DNA of 64,000 nucleotides from Rhizobium ecuadorense. GTDB taxonomy: Bacteria > Pseudomonadota > Alphaproteobacteria > Rhizobiales > Rhizobiaceae. Shown in pieces: positions 52,118 through 60,760 of this stretch; position 1 is the stretch's first letter, and each line of letters opens with the position of its first letter. The stretch covers positions 97,140-161,139 of the forward strand of contig NZ_LFIO01000074.1 in NCBI RefSeq assembly GCF_001187535.1, in the 5' to 3' direction. The position numbers and the translations under genes are program-made. Under the pieces are notes generated by a model that saw only the letters and a program-made list of their open reading frames with translations, was not told the origin of the DNA and made no database searches.

Positions 52118-52434
52118 CGCGCCGTTGATAGGTGTCGACCTTGTTGGCCGCCCGAGCGGAACCACACGCCGATCGTAGGGTTTGAAAGAGCCTTCAACAG
52201 CTGCCGTACCGGCTATAAAAATTACGCGCGTAAAAAAATATTAGCGCGCAAATAAATTGAATTAATGTGAACAATTTCAATATGATATGCTGACACATAG
52301 ATAACGTATGGCGAAATCACCTCGATTCTTCTGTTGACTTTAAAGCTCAGGCCTGAGCCTTCTTATCGAAAGGATCGGAGGTGGCGGGGAGCGCCGGTCG
52401 AAGACGTGAGCGGATTGATACGGGAGGATGAGAC
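52118..52434. promoter_or_regulatory. AT-rich promoter region upstream of the orphan ATPase gene
   Basis: 317 bases without a gene. From about 52215 it becomes strikingly AT-rich for this replicon. TTACGCGCGTAA (52222-52233) is a perfect 12-base palindrome, with a near copy TTAGCGCGCAAA (52241-52252) 19 bases on. AAATTG...CAATTT and ATTGAA...TTCAAT arms follow before 52295. The spaced GCGCG palindromes look like a double operator. GGGAGGATGAGAC precedes the GTG start. Confidence 0.5.
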
Positions 52435-53583
52435 GTGGCTGTGGTTGTACTGGACAAAATCTGCAAGACCTACGGAAACAGCTACCATGCGATCAAGGAT
52501 CTGAGCCTGACGATTCATGACGGCGAGTTTCTGATTCTGGTCGGTCCGTCCGGATGCGGAAAATCGACGGCGCTCCGCATGATTGCCGGGCTTGAGGAGA
52601 TCAGCAGCGGAACCTTGAGCATCGGCGGTCAGGACGTCGTCGATCTTGCGCCCAAGGACCGGGACATTGCCATGGTCTTTCAGAGCTATGCTCTTTATCC
52701 GCACATGACCGTGTTCGACAACATCGCCTTTTCGATGAAGCTGGCGGGAAAGAGCAAGGCCGAGCGAACCAAGCGCGTGCACGAGATTGCCAAGATCCTG
52801 CAGCTGGAAACCCTGCTCGGCAACAAGCCCGCCCAGCTTTCCGGCGGCCAGCGCCAGCGTGTCGCGATGGGGCGCGCCATGGTCCGTGAGCCCGCGGCAT
52901 TCCTGATGGACGAACCGCTCTCCAACCTCGATGCCAAGCTGCGTGTTCAGATGCGCGCCGAAATCGCAAGCCTGCAGCGACAATTGGGGGTGACGACGAT
53001 CTACGTGACGCACGACCAGACCGAAGCCCTGACCATGGGCGACCGTATCGCCGTGCTGAAGGGCGGCGTGCTTCAGCAGGTGGACACGCCCAAGGCCCTA
53101 TATCACCGCCCGGTCAATGCCTTCGTCGCCGGCTTCATCGGCTCGCCGTCGATGAACCTTTTCGAGGGGCGTCTGGAGGGTATGCGAATCCATTTGCCGG
53201 GTTTTTCCATCCCCTTGTCCGACGGCGTCTTCGAGCGGGCGCCCGGTCTTTCCGCCTTCGAGGGAAAGGCATTGATCTTCGGCGTTCGGCCCGAGGATCT
53301 CTATGACAGCCAGCTGCCCTCCGGAGCCTCCTATCCGACGATCCCGGTTGTCGTGAAGTCGATAGAGGAGCTTGGCTCCGAGTTGATCGTGCATTTGAAG
53401 ATTGACGCGGTTCGGATCGACTCGGGCGACCCCGATGCCGTCGAAGACTTGAGCGGTGCCGCCAACGCCGTTGCCCGCTTCGAAGCTGTCAGCACGGTCG
53501 AAACAGGCCAATCGATCAATCTGGCAATCGACCCGGCGAAACTTCATTTTTTCCATCCTCAAACACACATGGCTTTGAACTGA
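52435..53583 (+). CDS. CUT1 ABC ATPase (MalK/UgpC type), no cognate transporter genes adjacent
   Basis: 382 residues from a GTG at 52435. Walker [10 protein letters not shown], signature [15 protein letters not shown], Walker [15 protein letters not shown], switch His in [11 protein letters not shown]-terminal regulatory domain of MalK type, with [10 protein letters not shown]; longer than UgpC or ThuK by 30-40 residues. It has no receptor or permease neighbour. The two ATPase-less importers of this window (28784-31868 and 41517-44704) are likely clients. It is 109 bases before a catabolic operon. Confidence 0.93.
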   Translation: MAVVVLDKICKTYGNSYHAIKDLSLTIHDGEFLILVGPSGCGKSTALRMIAGLEEISSGTLSIGGQDVVDLAPKDRDIAMVFQSYALYPHMTVFDNIAFSMKLAGKSKAERTKRVHEIAKILQLETLLGNKPAQLSGGQRQRVAMGRAMVREPAAFLMDEPLSNLDAKLRVQMRAEIASLQRQLGVTTIYVTHDQTEALTMGDRIAVLKGGVLQQVDTPKALYHRPVNAFVAGFIGSPSMNLFEGRLEGMRIHLPGFSIPLSDGVFERAPGLSAFEGKALIFGVRPEDLYDSQLPSGASYPTIPVVVKSIEELGSELIVHLKIDAVRIDSGDPDAVEDLSGAANAVARFEAVSTVETGQSINLAIDPAKLHFFHPQTHMALN

Positions 53584-53692
53584 CGAGGCAGAGCCGGCAG
53601 GCGGGTGATGTCGGGGTTGATTTCCAGAGAGCCATGCCATTCGGCGCCGAAACCGGCGTTCATCTTCAACATTCGATCCAGAGGGCTTATCG

Positions 53693-54769
53693 ATGCCAGC
53701 AAAACAGGAACGGCGCCTCCGCATCGGCGTACTGGGAGCCGGCCAGATTGCCCAGGCCGCGCACTTCGAGAGCTGCACGAAGGCTATGAATGCCGATCTC
53801 TATGCGATCTGCGACGTCGCCGAGGATCTGCGCGAACGAATGGCGATCACCCATGGGGTCGGTAAAACCTATAACGACTACGACAGGATGCTGGCCGATC
53901 CCGACCTCGATGCGGTGATCATCGCCGCCGCCGATGCCTTTCACGTCCCGGCCTCCATCCGCGCCCTTCAGGCGGGCAAGCATGTGCTGTGCGAGAAACC
54001 CGTCGGGGTCACCGTCGAGGAATGCCTTGAATTGAAGGCTGAAGTCGAGAAGTCGGGAAAGGTGTTTCAGGTCGGGCATATGAAGCGTTTCGACGCCGGG
54101 CTCCAGGCGGCGAAATCCTTCATCCGCGACGAGATGGGCGAGATGGTTGCTTTGAAGGCATGGTATTGCGACAGCACCCACCGCTATCCGATGACCGATG
54201 CGGTCCAGCCGCTGATCGTTGCCAGCGCCAATGCGCGAAAACCCGCCGCCAATCCGAAAGCCGACCTGCGCCGCTACTACATGCTGGCGCATGGTTGCCA
54301 CCTGATCGACACGGCGCGTTATTTTGCCGGCGACATCGTTTCCGTCACCGCGCGGCTGAGTGAGCGAGCCGGCATCTGGTGCTGGTTCGTCGACGTGGAG
54401 TTTGCCTCCGGTACGCTCGGCCACCTCGATCTCACCGTCCAGGTGCGCATGGACTGGCACGAGGGTTTCCAGATCTATGGCAGGAACGGCAGCATTTTGG
54501 GCAAGACCTATAACCCGTGGTATTACAAAACCAGCGAGGTCGACATTTTCCGAGAAGCCGATGGCGCGACCCATCGCGTTCTCGGTGCCGACGGTCATTT
54601 CTATCGCCGTCAGGTCGAGGGCTTCGCCCGCACCATTCTGGATGGCGCAGTGATGGAAGGCGCCGACATCGATGATGGCCTGGCCTCCGTACGGGCCATG
54701 GTCGCCGTCGCGCGCTCCGTCGAAACCGGCAAGCCTGTCGCGCTCACCGACGTCACGGGTGGCGTGTGA
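53693..54769 (+). CDS. Gfo/Idh/MocA-family oxidoreductase
   Basis: 358 residues. GVLGAGQIAQAAHFESC (NAD loop), then AGKHVLCEKPVGVTVEECLEL and MLAHGCHLIDTARYFAGDIVSV, which are the standard family blocks. Relatives oxidise inositols or sugars. First enzyme of a tightly packed five-gene operon; its TGA stop shares its final A with the next ATG (TGATG). Shares family but little sequence with the 47064 oxidoreductase. Confidence 0.92.
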   Translation: MPAKQERRLRIGVLGAGQIAQAAHFESCTKAMNADLYAICDVAEDLRERMAITHGVGKTYNDYDRMLADPDLDAVIIAAADAFHVPASIRALQAGKHVLCEKPVGVTVEECLELKAEVEKSGKVFQVGHMKRFDAGLQAAKSFIRDEMGEMVALKAWYCDSTHRYPMTDAVQPLIVASANARKPAANPKADLRRYYMLAHGCHLIDTARYFAGDIVSVTARLSERAGIWCWFVDVEFASGTLGHLDLTVQVRMDWHEGFQIYGRNGSILGKTYNPWYYKTSEVDIFREADGATHRVLGADGHFYRRQVEGFARTILDGAVMEGADIDDGLASVRAMVAVARSVETGKPVALTDVTGGV

Positions 54770-55614
54770 TGAAGCTCGGCATCTTCGCAAAGACCTTCGA
54801 GGGAACGGAACCCTCGACCGTCCTCAATGCGGTCGCCCGGGCCGGCTTCGCCGCAGCACAATACAACATGGCCTGCTCGGGCCTGCCGCCGATGCCGGAG
54901 ACGATTACCGAGGCTCAAGCGCGCGCGGTCACCGAGGCGGCGCAGAGCAGTGGTGTCGAGATCGTCGCCGTTTCCGGCACCTACAATATGATCCATCCCG
55001 ATCTCACCCTGCGCCAAGCCGGCCTTCGCAACCTGGCGACGCTGGCCGCGCGCTGCGCCGGTATGTCGACCGCCCTGATCACGCTCTGTACCGGTACACG
55101 TGACCCCATCGACCAGTGGAAAGCGCACGCCGACAATGACACGCCGGAGGCCTGGCGCGATCTTCTCGAAGCCATGGGGGCGGCCATCGAGATCGCCGAG
55201 CGCTATAATGTGGATCTGGCCATCGAGCCTGAGCTTGCCAATGTCGTCAACTCGGCTGAGAAAGCCCATCGGCTGATCGCAGCGCTCAATAGCCCCCGCG
55301 TCAAGATCGTCCTCGATCCGGCTAATCTTTTCGAGGTCGCAACGTTGGATGAGCAGCGGCGCATCGTTTCCTCAGCCATCGATCTTCTCGCCGATCGGAT
55401 CGTCATGGCGCATGCGAAAGACCGCAATCCCGACGGCAGTTTCGCGACCGCCGGCAAGGGCGTTCTCGACTACGCGCATTATCTCGGCCGTCTCAAGGCA
55501 ATCGGCTTTGGCGGCAGTCTCGTCACGCACGGTCTTTCGGCCTCGGAGGCGGCCAATGTGGCGTCCTTCCTGAAAAGGGCCCTCGACGGCGACGGCGCAG
55601 GGAGAGGACGATGA
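54769..55614 (+). CDS. Sugar phosphate isomerase/epimerase-like TIM barrel protein
   Basis: 281 residues from the ATG at 54769. MKLGIFAKTFEGTEPSTVLNAVARAGFAAAQYNM, DLAIEPELANVVNSAEKAHRLI, VKIVLDPANLFEVATLDEQ and VMAHAKDRNPDG carry the Glu/Asp/His metal ligands of the AP-endonuclease-2 (IolI-like) fold. A keto-sugar isomerase or epimerase acting on the product of the preceding dehydrogenase is the simplest view. Overlaps the hydrolase gene by four bases. Confidence 0.88.
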   Translation: MKLGIFAKTFEGTEPSTVLNAVARAGFAAAQYNMACSGLPPMPETITEAQARAVTEAAQSSGVEIVAVSGTYNMIHPDLTLRQAGLRNLATLAARCAGMSTALITLCTGTRDPIDQWKAHADNDTPEAWRDLLEAMGAAIEIAERYNVDLAIEPELANVVNSAEKAHRLIAALNSPRVKIVLDPANLFEVATLDEQRRIVSSAIDLLADRIVMAHAKDRNPDGSFATAGKGVLDYAHYLGRLKAIGFGGSLVTHGLSASEAANVASFLKRALDGDGAGRGR

Positions 55615-56420
55615 GACGGGCTGAACCGTTCGAAACCAGCGACGGAACCATTCTCAACGTCGATATAGCGGGCGAGGGCGCGCCGGCAATATTCCAGCAC
55701 GGCCTCTGCGGAGACGCGGCGCAGACGGATGAAGTCTTTCCGCGCGAAAGCGTATATCGCCGGGTTACGGTCGAAGCCCGCGGCCACGGGCGTTCCGGGG
55801 CCGGCAATGTCGAGCGGTTGTCGATTTCGGCCTTCTGCGATGATATTGCCGCTTATATCGAGAAAAACCTTGCGGCGCCGGTCGTGATCGGCGGCATTTC
55901 GATGGGGGCCGCGATCGCCCTGCGTCTCGCCGTCAAACGGCCCGATCTCGTCAAGGCACTGATCCTGGCAAGGCCGGCCTGGCTGACGGCATCGGCGCCG
56001 GACAATATGGCGCCCAATGCCGAAGTCGGGCGGCTTCTGAAAACCCTGCCACCGGGCGAGGCAAAGCAGGCATTCCTTGCCGGGCCGGTTGGCGTGCGGC
56101 TCACCGCCGAGGCGCCGGACAATCTCGCCTCGCTTGCCGGGTTTTTCTCCCGCACGCCTCTGGATATGACCGCCGAACTGCTGATCAGGATCTCAAACGA
56201 CGGCCCTGACGTCACCGACGCGGAGGTCGGCAATCTCGCCCTGCCGGTGCTCGTCATCGGTCATGATCGCGACAGCATCCACCCTCTCGGGCATGCGCGT
56301 GCGCTTGCCGCGCAGATTGCCGGCGCGCGTCTCGTGCAGATCACGCCGAAAACGGAGAGCCGTCCGCAATATGTCGCCGACTTCAGGCTTGCCGTCGGCA
56401 ATTTTTTAAAGGAGCTCTGA
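55611..56420 (+). CDS. Alpha/beta-fold hydrolase (lactonase/esterase-like)
   Basis: 269 residues. FQHGLCGDAAQTDEVFP is the oxyanion region, VVIGGISMGAAIALRLA the nucleophile elbow (Ser in GISMG). An acid is probably in VIGHDRDSIHPLGHA, which also offers the catalytic His. Similar to 3-oxoadipate enol-lactonase-type hydrolases. In an operon with an oxidoreductase it may open a sugar lactone. It is followed by the epimerase gene after 4 bases. Confidence 0.87.
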   Translation: MRRAEPFETSDGTILNVDIAGEGAPAIFQHGLCGDAAQTDEVFPRESVYRRVTVEARGHGRSGAGNVERLSISAFCDDIAAYIEKNLAAPVVIGGISMGAAIALRLAVKRPDLVKALILARPAWLTASAPDNMAPNAEVGRLLKTLPPGEAKQAFLAGPVGVRLTAEAPDNLASLAGFFSRTPLDMTAELLIRISNDGPDVTDAEVGNLALPVLVIGHDRDSIHPLGHARALAAQIAGARLVQITPKTESRPQYVADFRLAVGNFLKEL

Positions 56421-56424
56421 AACA

Positions 56425-57126
56425 ATGCCCGTCCCCTCCAAGACCTGGATCGCCGATCTTCCGAAGGATCGACTGATTGCCGAGTTCTCCGTCTGGTCGG
56501 CCGATCTCATGCGTCTCGCCGATGATCTCGCACGTGTCGATCCTCACGTCGACATCCTTCACATCGATGTCGCCGACGGCCATTTTGCGCCGGCGATGTT
56601 GTTTTTCCCCGATCTCGTCGCCGGTGTGCGCAAAGCCTCCGCGCGCCCGATCCATGTTCACTTGATGGTTGCCGACAGCATTATCCTGTCGCAGATCGAG
56701 CAGTTCGCCGATGCCGGCAGCGACCTGATCAGTCTTCATGTCGAAAACGAAAGCGTCGCCGACCAGGCTCTCGATCTTCTCGATCGCCGCGGTGTCGCAG
56801 CCGGCATGGTTCTCAAGGTCGATACCCCCGTCGAGCGGATCGAGACATATGTGTCCCGGCTGCGTTTTGTGACGCTGCTCGGCACGGCGATCGGCGTCAA
56901 AGGTCAGGGCCTCGACAAGAAGGCCGGCACCCGGCTTCAACAGGCAAAGCAGATCATCGCCGGCTGCGGTGCGGCCGATCGGATCGTGCTGGCGGCCGAT
57001 GGCGGCATTCGCGAGCATACTGTGCCTCTGCTTCGCCAGTCCGGTGCGGAAACGGTCGTTCTCGGTTCCCTGGCTTTCAATGCGCCGTCGCTCGATGAGC
57101 GGATGGCATGGATGCGCGCACTCTAA
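56425..57126 (+). CDS. Ribulose-phosphate 3-epimerase-family protein
   Basis: 233 residues. Barrel with AEFSVWSADLMRLADDL, ILHIDVADGHFAPAMLFFPDLV (catalytic Asp, metal-binding His), IHVHLMV, ISLHVE and VLAADGGIREHTVPLL (second Asp and phosphate loop). Typical D-ribulose-5-phosphate 3-epimerase starts with SILSAD; here it is EFSVWSADL, so it may act on another ketose phosphate such as D-allulose-6-phosphate. AAGGAGC precedes the start. Confidence 0.9.
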   Translation: MPVPSKTWIADLPKDRLIAEFSVWSADLMRLADDLARVDPHVDILHIDVADGHFAPAMLFFPDLVAGVRKASARPIHVHLMVADSIILSQIEQFADAGSDLISLHVENESVADQALDLLDRRGVAAGMVLKVDTPVERIETYVSRLRFVTLLGTAIGVKGQGLDKKAGTRLQQAKQIIAGCGAADRIVLAADGGIREHTVPLLRQSGAETVVLGSLAFNAPSLDERMAWMRAL

Positions 57127-57140
57127 CCGGCGGTCTTCAC

Positions 57141-58106
57141 ATGCAGCAGGTTGCCATTGGCATAGACCTCGGCGGAACGCAGGTGCGCGCCGCCCTTGTC
57201 GACGAGCAAGGCAGGATCCTGATGCGATTGGCCGAGCCAACGGATGCGCTGGCCGGCCCCGACCGGGTGCTCGCCCAGATTTGCGGCCTCGCCGATCGGC
57301 TGCTTGCGGCATCGAAGACGGCTTCGGTCGTGGGCGTCGGCGTATCCGCCCCGGGCCCGCTCGATACGGTTGCCGGTGTTGCGACCGATATCCCGACCCT
57401 TTCCGGCTTCGTCGATTTTCCGCTGAAGGCGGAGCTGCAGGCGCGGTTTCCGTTTCCGGTCGATCTCGAAAATGACGCCATTGCCGCGGCGATCGGCGAG
57501 TGGCAGTTCGGCATCGGCAAGGGGCTTGATAACCTCGTCTATGTCACGGTGAGCACCGGGATCGGCGGCGGCGTTATCTCGGACGGTCGCGTGGTGCGCG
57601 GCCGCAAGGGCATGGCAGCCCATGTCGGCCACATGTCGGTCATGCCGAACGGAGACCCCTGCCCTTGCGGCAACAGGGGCTGTTTCGAGGCCTATGGATC
57701 CGGACCGGCTTTTGCGCGGCGCGCCCAAATGCGGGCGCTGGAAAGCCGAGATACAATGTTAGGCAGCAACGGCGGCGCCATCGACAGCCGCAGCGTTTTT
57801 GCGGCGGCTAGAAATGGCGATCGGCTCGCCAATCAACTGGTCGACGAGGAAGCGGAAATTCTCGGACGCGGCTTCACCAGCCTGATCCACATCTTCAGTC
57901 CCGATATCATCGTCATGGGGGGAGGGCTCTCCCACGAGTTCGACCGTCTGCAACCGGGCATTCAAGCCTATATCGGCCAATGGGCGATGCCGGCATTCAA
58001 GGATGTCAAGGTGATGCTGGCGGCATTGGATCAGAACTCGGGTCTTGTCGGCGCGGCGGCGCTGGCGTTCCTAGCGGGGAAGGTCGCTCCGATCGATCAT
58101 CTTTAG
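57141..58106 (+). CDS. ROK-family sugar kinase
   Basis: 321 residues from the ATG at 57141; an earlier start at 57108 would overlap the epimerase. ATP loop GIDLGGTQVRAALVD (residues 6-20), catalytic Asp in DLENDAIAAAIGEWQFG, and zinc site PCPCGNRGCFEAYGSG. No DNA-binding domain, so a kinase and not a NagC-type repressor. With the epimerase just upstream it could form an allose/allulose-like phosphorylation branch (inference). Last gene of the operon. Confidence 0.93.
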   Translation: MQQVAIGIDLGGTQVRAALVDEQGRILMRLAEPTDALAGPDRVLAQICGLADRLLAASKTASVVGVGVSAPGPLDTVAGVATDIPTLSGFVDFPLKAELQARFPFPVDLENDAIAAAIGEWQFGIGKGLDNLVYVTVSTGIGGGVISDGRVVRGRKGMAAHVGHMSVMPNGDPCPCGNRGCFEAYGSGPAFARRAQMRALESRDTMLGSNGGAIDSRSVFAAARNGDRLANQLVDEEAEILGRGFTSLIHIFSPDIIVMGGGLSHEFDRLQPGIQAYIGQWAMPAFKDVKVMLAALDQNSGLVGAAALAFLAGKVAPIDHL

Positions 58107-58145
58107 AGAACACTCGGATCCTGTGCGCGCAGAGAGGTTGCTCCG

Positions 58146-59159
58146 TCAGGGCGGTGGGGCGGTACTTTCCCTGAGGATCAGTTCGACCGGCCACAATTCA
58201 TGGACCTCATCCGCGGCGCGTCCGGCAATGAGCTGCAGCGTTAACTCGGCACAGCGCGTGCCCGCGGCACGCATCGAGGATCGCGTCGTCGAGAGCGACG
58301 GCACCATGTTTTCGGCCGTCAGATAAGGGAAGACGTCGTCATGGGCGATGACCGATACATCCTGTCCCACCGTCATCCCGAGCGAGCGGACGGCGCGGTA
58401 AACACCGAGCGCCGTCATCGTGGAGCCCGCGACGATGGCGGTCGGCGCATTCGCTCTCTCGAGGAAGGAGCGGGCATGGCGAAAGCCGCTTTCGTCGGAG
58501 AATTTATCGCAGACCATCAGGTTGGGATCGGCAGTCAGCCCACGCTCCTGATGGGCCAGCCGAAAACCCTGTTCGCGATGGATCGAATAGGTCTTGCCCC
58601 TGAGGCCGTTGATCATGGCGATGCGCCGGTGCCCGAGGTCGAGCAGGTGTTCGGTGGACCTGCGCACCGCATTTTCATTATCGATATCGAGCCAGGCGTG
58701 AACGTGTTCGGTCTCCGAGCGGCCGTGAACCAGGAACGGCAAGCCCAGGCTGCTGAGCAGCTCAATCCGCGGGTCCTTGGGACGAGGCGAATGAATGATC
58801 ATCGCATCCACCCGGCGGCTTTCGACCAGGCGCCGGTAGGCCTGCATTTCGTCGTCGTCATTGTCCGCGGTAATCGGCGTGATGAGAATGTCGGTATCGG
58901 CAGTTTCCAGGCGTTGCGCCATGCCCGACATGAATTCGGCGAAATGGATTTCTCCCGACCGCGCCATCATGACGCCGATCGCCCCGGCTCTCCCGGTCTT
59001 TAGCCGCACGGCATTGATATCGGGGCGATAGCCGAGCCGCATTGCTTCGCTTGCAACCCGCGCACGCGTGGCTTCGCTCACCTCTGGGTAGCCGCTGAGC
59101 GCACGGCTGACCGTCGTCGGAGAAAGTCCAAGCTGCTTTGCAAATTCACGAAGTTTCAT
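58146..59159 (-). CDS. thuR: LacI-family regulator of trehalose uptake, ThuR-like
   Basis: 337 residues from the ATG at 59159. HTH MKLREFAKQLGLSPTTVSRALSGYPEVSEATRARVASEAMRLGYRPDINAVRLKTGRAGAIGVM, then the effector domain (IIHSPRPKDPRIELL; HAWLDIDNENAVRRSTEHLLDLGHRRIAMIN). Divergent from thuE, as in S. meliloti where ThuR controls thuEFGKAB. Two TTGAAATCGATTTCAA-like sites lie between the genes. Named by synteny with that operon. Confidence 0.88.
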   Translation of the reverse strand: MKLREFAKQLGLSPTTVSRALSGYPEVSEATRARVASEAMRLGYRPDINAVRLKTGRAGAIGVMMARSGEIHFAEFMSGMAQRLETADTDILITPITADNDDDEMQAYRRLVESRRVDAMIIHSPRPKDPRIELLSSLGLPFLVHGRSETEHVHAWLDIDNENAVRRSTEHLLDLGHRRIAMINGLRGKTYSIHREQGFRLAHQERGLTADPNLMVCDKFSDESGFRHARSFLERANAPTAIVAGSTMTALGVYRAVRSLGMTVGQDVSVIAHDDVFPYLTAENMVPSLSTTRSSMRAAGTRCAELTLQLIAGRAADEVHELWPVELILRESTAPPP

Positions 59160-59238
59160 CGGATGTCTTCTTTGTCCAGGCAATCAATGGACGATGCGTT
59201 GGCGATGCGCAACCGCCACCTATCCAATCAGATAATAA

Positions 59239-59412
59239 TTGAAATCGATTTCAAATAAATCCGCTTGGAGCGTGGCCCTTGGGCGCCTTAAACTTTCTCT
59301 TAAGCTGTATTTTGCACCAAAATCACCGATATTTGCAACGGTAAAGTGCTCATTTAGCGGGTTGACGCCGTCCATGCCTTCTGCAATGTTCTGTTGGCCA
59401 AATCGATTTCAA
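59239..59412. promoter_or_regulatory. thuR-thuE control region with two LacI-type operators
   Basis: A perfect 16-base palindrome TTGAAATC-GATTTCAA spans 59239-59254. A second copy at 59397-59412 matches in 13 of 16 positions and keeps the central AAATCGATTTCAA. Between them, TTGACG (59362-59367) and AATGTT (59385-59390), 17 bases apart, form a possible thuE promoter, whose start would fall on the second operator. Operators 158 bases apart allow repression by looping. GGGAGGAGATC then precedes the thuE ATG. Confidence 0.7.
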
Positions 59413-59428
59413 TTTCTGGGAGGAGATC

Positions 59429-60694
59429 ATGAAAAAGTTTGCTTCAGGCCTGTCCGCGCTCGGCGTCGCCATTGCGGTCGCCGGCCCGATCCACGCCGCT
59501 GAAATTTCATTTGCCGCCAACACCACGGGAAAAAACGTCGAATTCCTCAACAAGCAGCTGGGGATTTTCGAGAAGGAGACCGGCAATCAGGTCAAGCTCG
59601 TCACCATGCCGTCATCGAGCAGCGAGCAGTTCTCACAATATCGCCTGTGGCTTGCCGCCGGAAACAAGGACATCGACGTCTATCAGACCGACGTCATCTG
59701 GGCGCCGCAGCTTGCCGACCAGTTCATCGATTTGAAGGAAGCCACCAAGGACGTCGCCGGTCAGTTTTTCCCGTCGATCATCGCCTCGCAGACGGTCAAC
59801 GGCCGGCTCGTGGCGCTGCCGCTGTTTACCGACGCTCCGGCGCTGTTTTACCGGAAGGACCTGCTTGAGAAATACGGCAAGCAGCCTCCGAAGACCTGGG
59901 ATGAGATGGCCGCGACCGCCAAGGAGGTTCAGGATAAGGAACGCCAGGCAGGACAGAAGGACCTCTGGGGCTACGTCTTCCAGGGCAATTCCTATGAAGG
60001 GCTGACCTGCAACGCGCTGGAATGGGTGAAGTCATCGGGCGGCGGCCAGATCGTCGAGCCGGACGGGACGATCTCGATCAACAATGAGAAGGCGGCGGCT
60101 GCGCTTGAACGCGCCAAGGGCTGGATCGGCACGATCTCACCCCCAGGCGTGCTCGCCTATCAGGAAGAAGAATCGCGCGGCGTCTGGCAGACCGGCAACG
60201 CCGTCTTCATGCGCAACTGGCCCTATGCCTATTCTCTCGGCAATGGCGCCGACAGTGCCGTGAAGGGCAAGTTCGACGTCATGACGCTGCCGGTCGCGGC
60301 GGCCGGCGACAAGCCGTCCTCGACGCTTGGCGGTTGGAACCTGGCGGTTTCGAAATATTCCGAAAAGCAGGAAGCAGCCATTGCGCTGGTAAAATTCCTG
60401 GCGTCGAAGGACGTCCAAAAGGCGCGCGCCATCGAGCTGTCCAACTTGCCGACGCTGAGCGACCTCTATGACGACAAGGATGTTGCCGCCGCGCAGCCCT
60501 TCATGCCGAACTGGAAACCCATCTTCCAGGATGCCGTGCCACGTCCGTCGGCGACCGCCAAGGTCAAGTACAACGAAGTGTCTTCGAAGTTCTGGACCGC
60601 GGTGCACAATACGCTGTCCGGCAGCGGCTCGGCGGCTGAGAACCTCGAGCTTCTCGAAGCCGACCTCACCACCCTCAAGGGCGACGCCTGGTAA
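59429..60694 (+). CDS. thuE: Trehalose/maltose-binding protein ThuE
   Basis: 421 residues. Sec signal MKKFASGLSALGVAIAVAGPIHAA. Mature part: EISFAANTTGKNVEFLNKQLGIFEKETGNQVKLVTMPSSSSEQFSQYRLWLAAGNKDIDVYQTDVIWAPQLADQF, typical of the TMBP/AglE-like trehalose-maltose receptors. The gene order receptor, two permeases, ATPase, ThuA matches thuEFGKA. It feeds trehalose, and probably maltose or sucrose, to ThuFG. Confidence 0.93.
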   Translation: MKKFASGLSALGVAIAVAGPIHAAEISFAANTTGKNVEFLNKQLGIFEKETGNQVKLVTMPSSSSEQFSQYRLWLAAGNKDIDVYQTDVIWAPQLADQFIDLKEATKDVAGQFFPSIIASQTVNGRLVALPLFTDAPALFYRKDLLEKYGKQPPKTWDEMAATAKEVQDKERQAGQKDLWGYVFQGNSYEGLTCNALEWVKSSGGGQIVEPDGTISINNEKAAAALERAKGWIGTISPPGVLAYQEEESRGVWQTGNAVFMRNWPYAYSLGNGADSAVKGKFDVMTLPVAAAGDKPSSTLGGWNLAVSKYSEKQEAAIALVKFLASKDVQKARAIELSNLPTLSDLYDDKDVAAAQPFMPNWKPIFQDAVPRPSATAKVKYNEVSSKFWTAVHNTLSGSGSAAENLELLEADLTTLKGDAW

Positions 60695-60700
60695 GATTCC

Positions 60701-60726
60701 GGCCGGCGGCTGTGAAGCCGCCGGCC
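60701..60726 (+). terminator. Perfect 11-bp hairpin between thuE and thuF
   Basis: GGCCGGCGGCT (60701-60711), loop GTGA, AGCCGCCGGCC (60716-60726), 6 bases after the thuE stop. All bases GC-rich and paired, without a T run. Like the hairpins after the other receptor genes, it should stabilise receptor mRNA and limit downstream transcription. Confidence 0.78.
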
Positions 60727-60760
60727 CGGTTTCGGACGAGCGAACGGGGAGAGGTGTTTC

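Noticed and set aside
52222..52252. Riboswitch or RNA thermometer upstream of the orphan ATPase
   Set aside because: The elements are short DNA-type palindromes with no conserved aptamer features.
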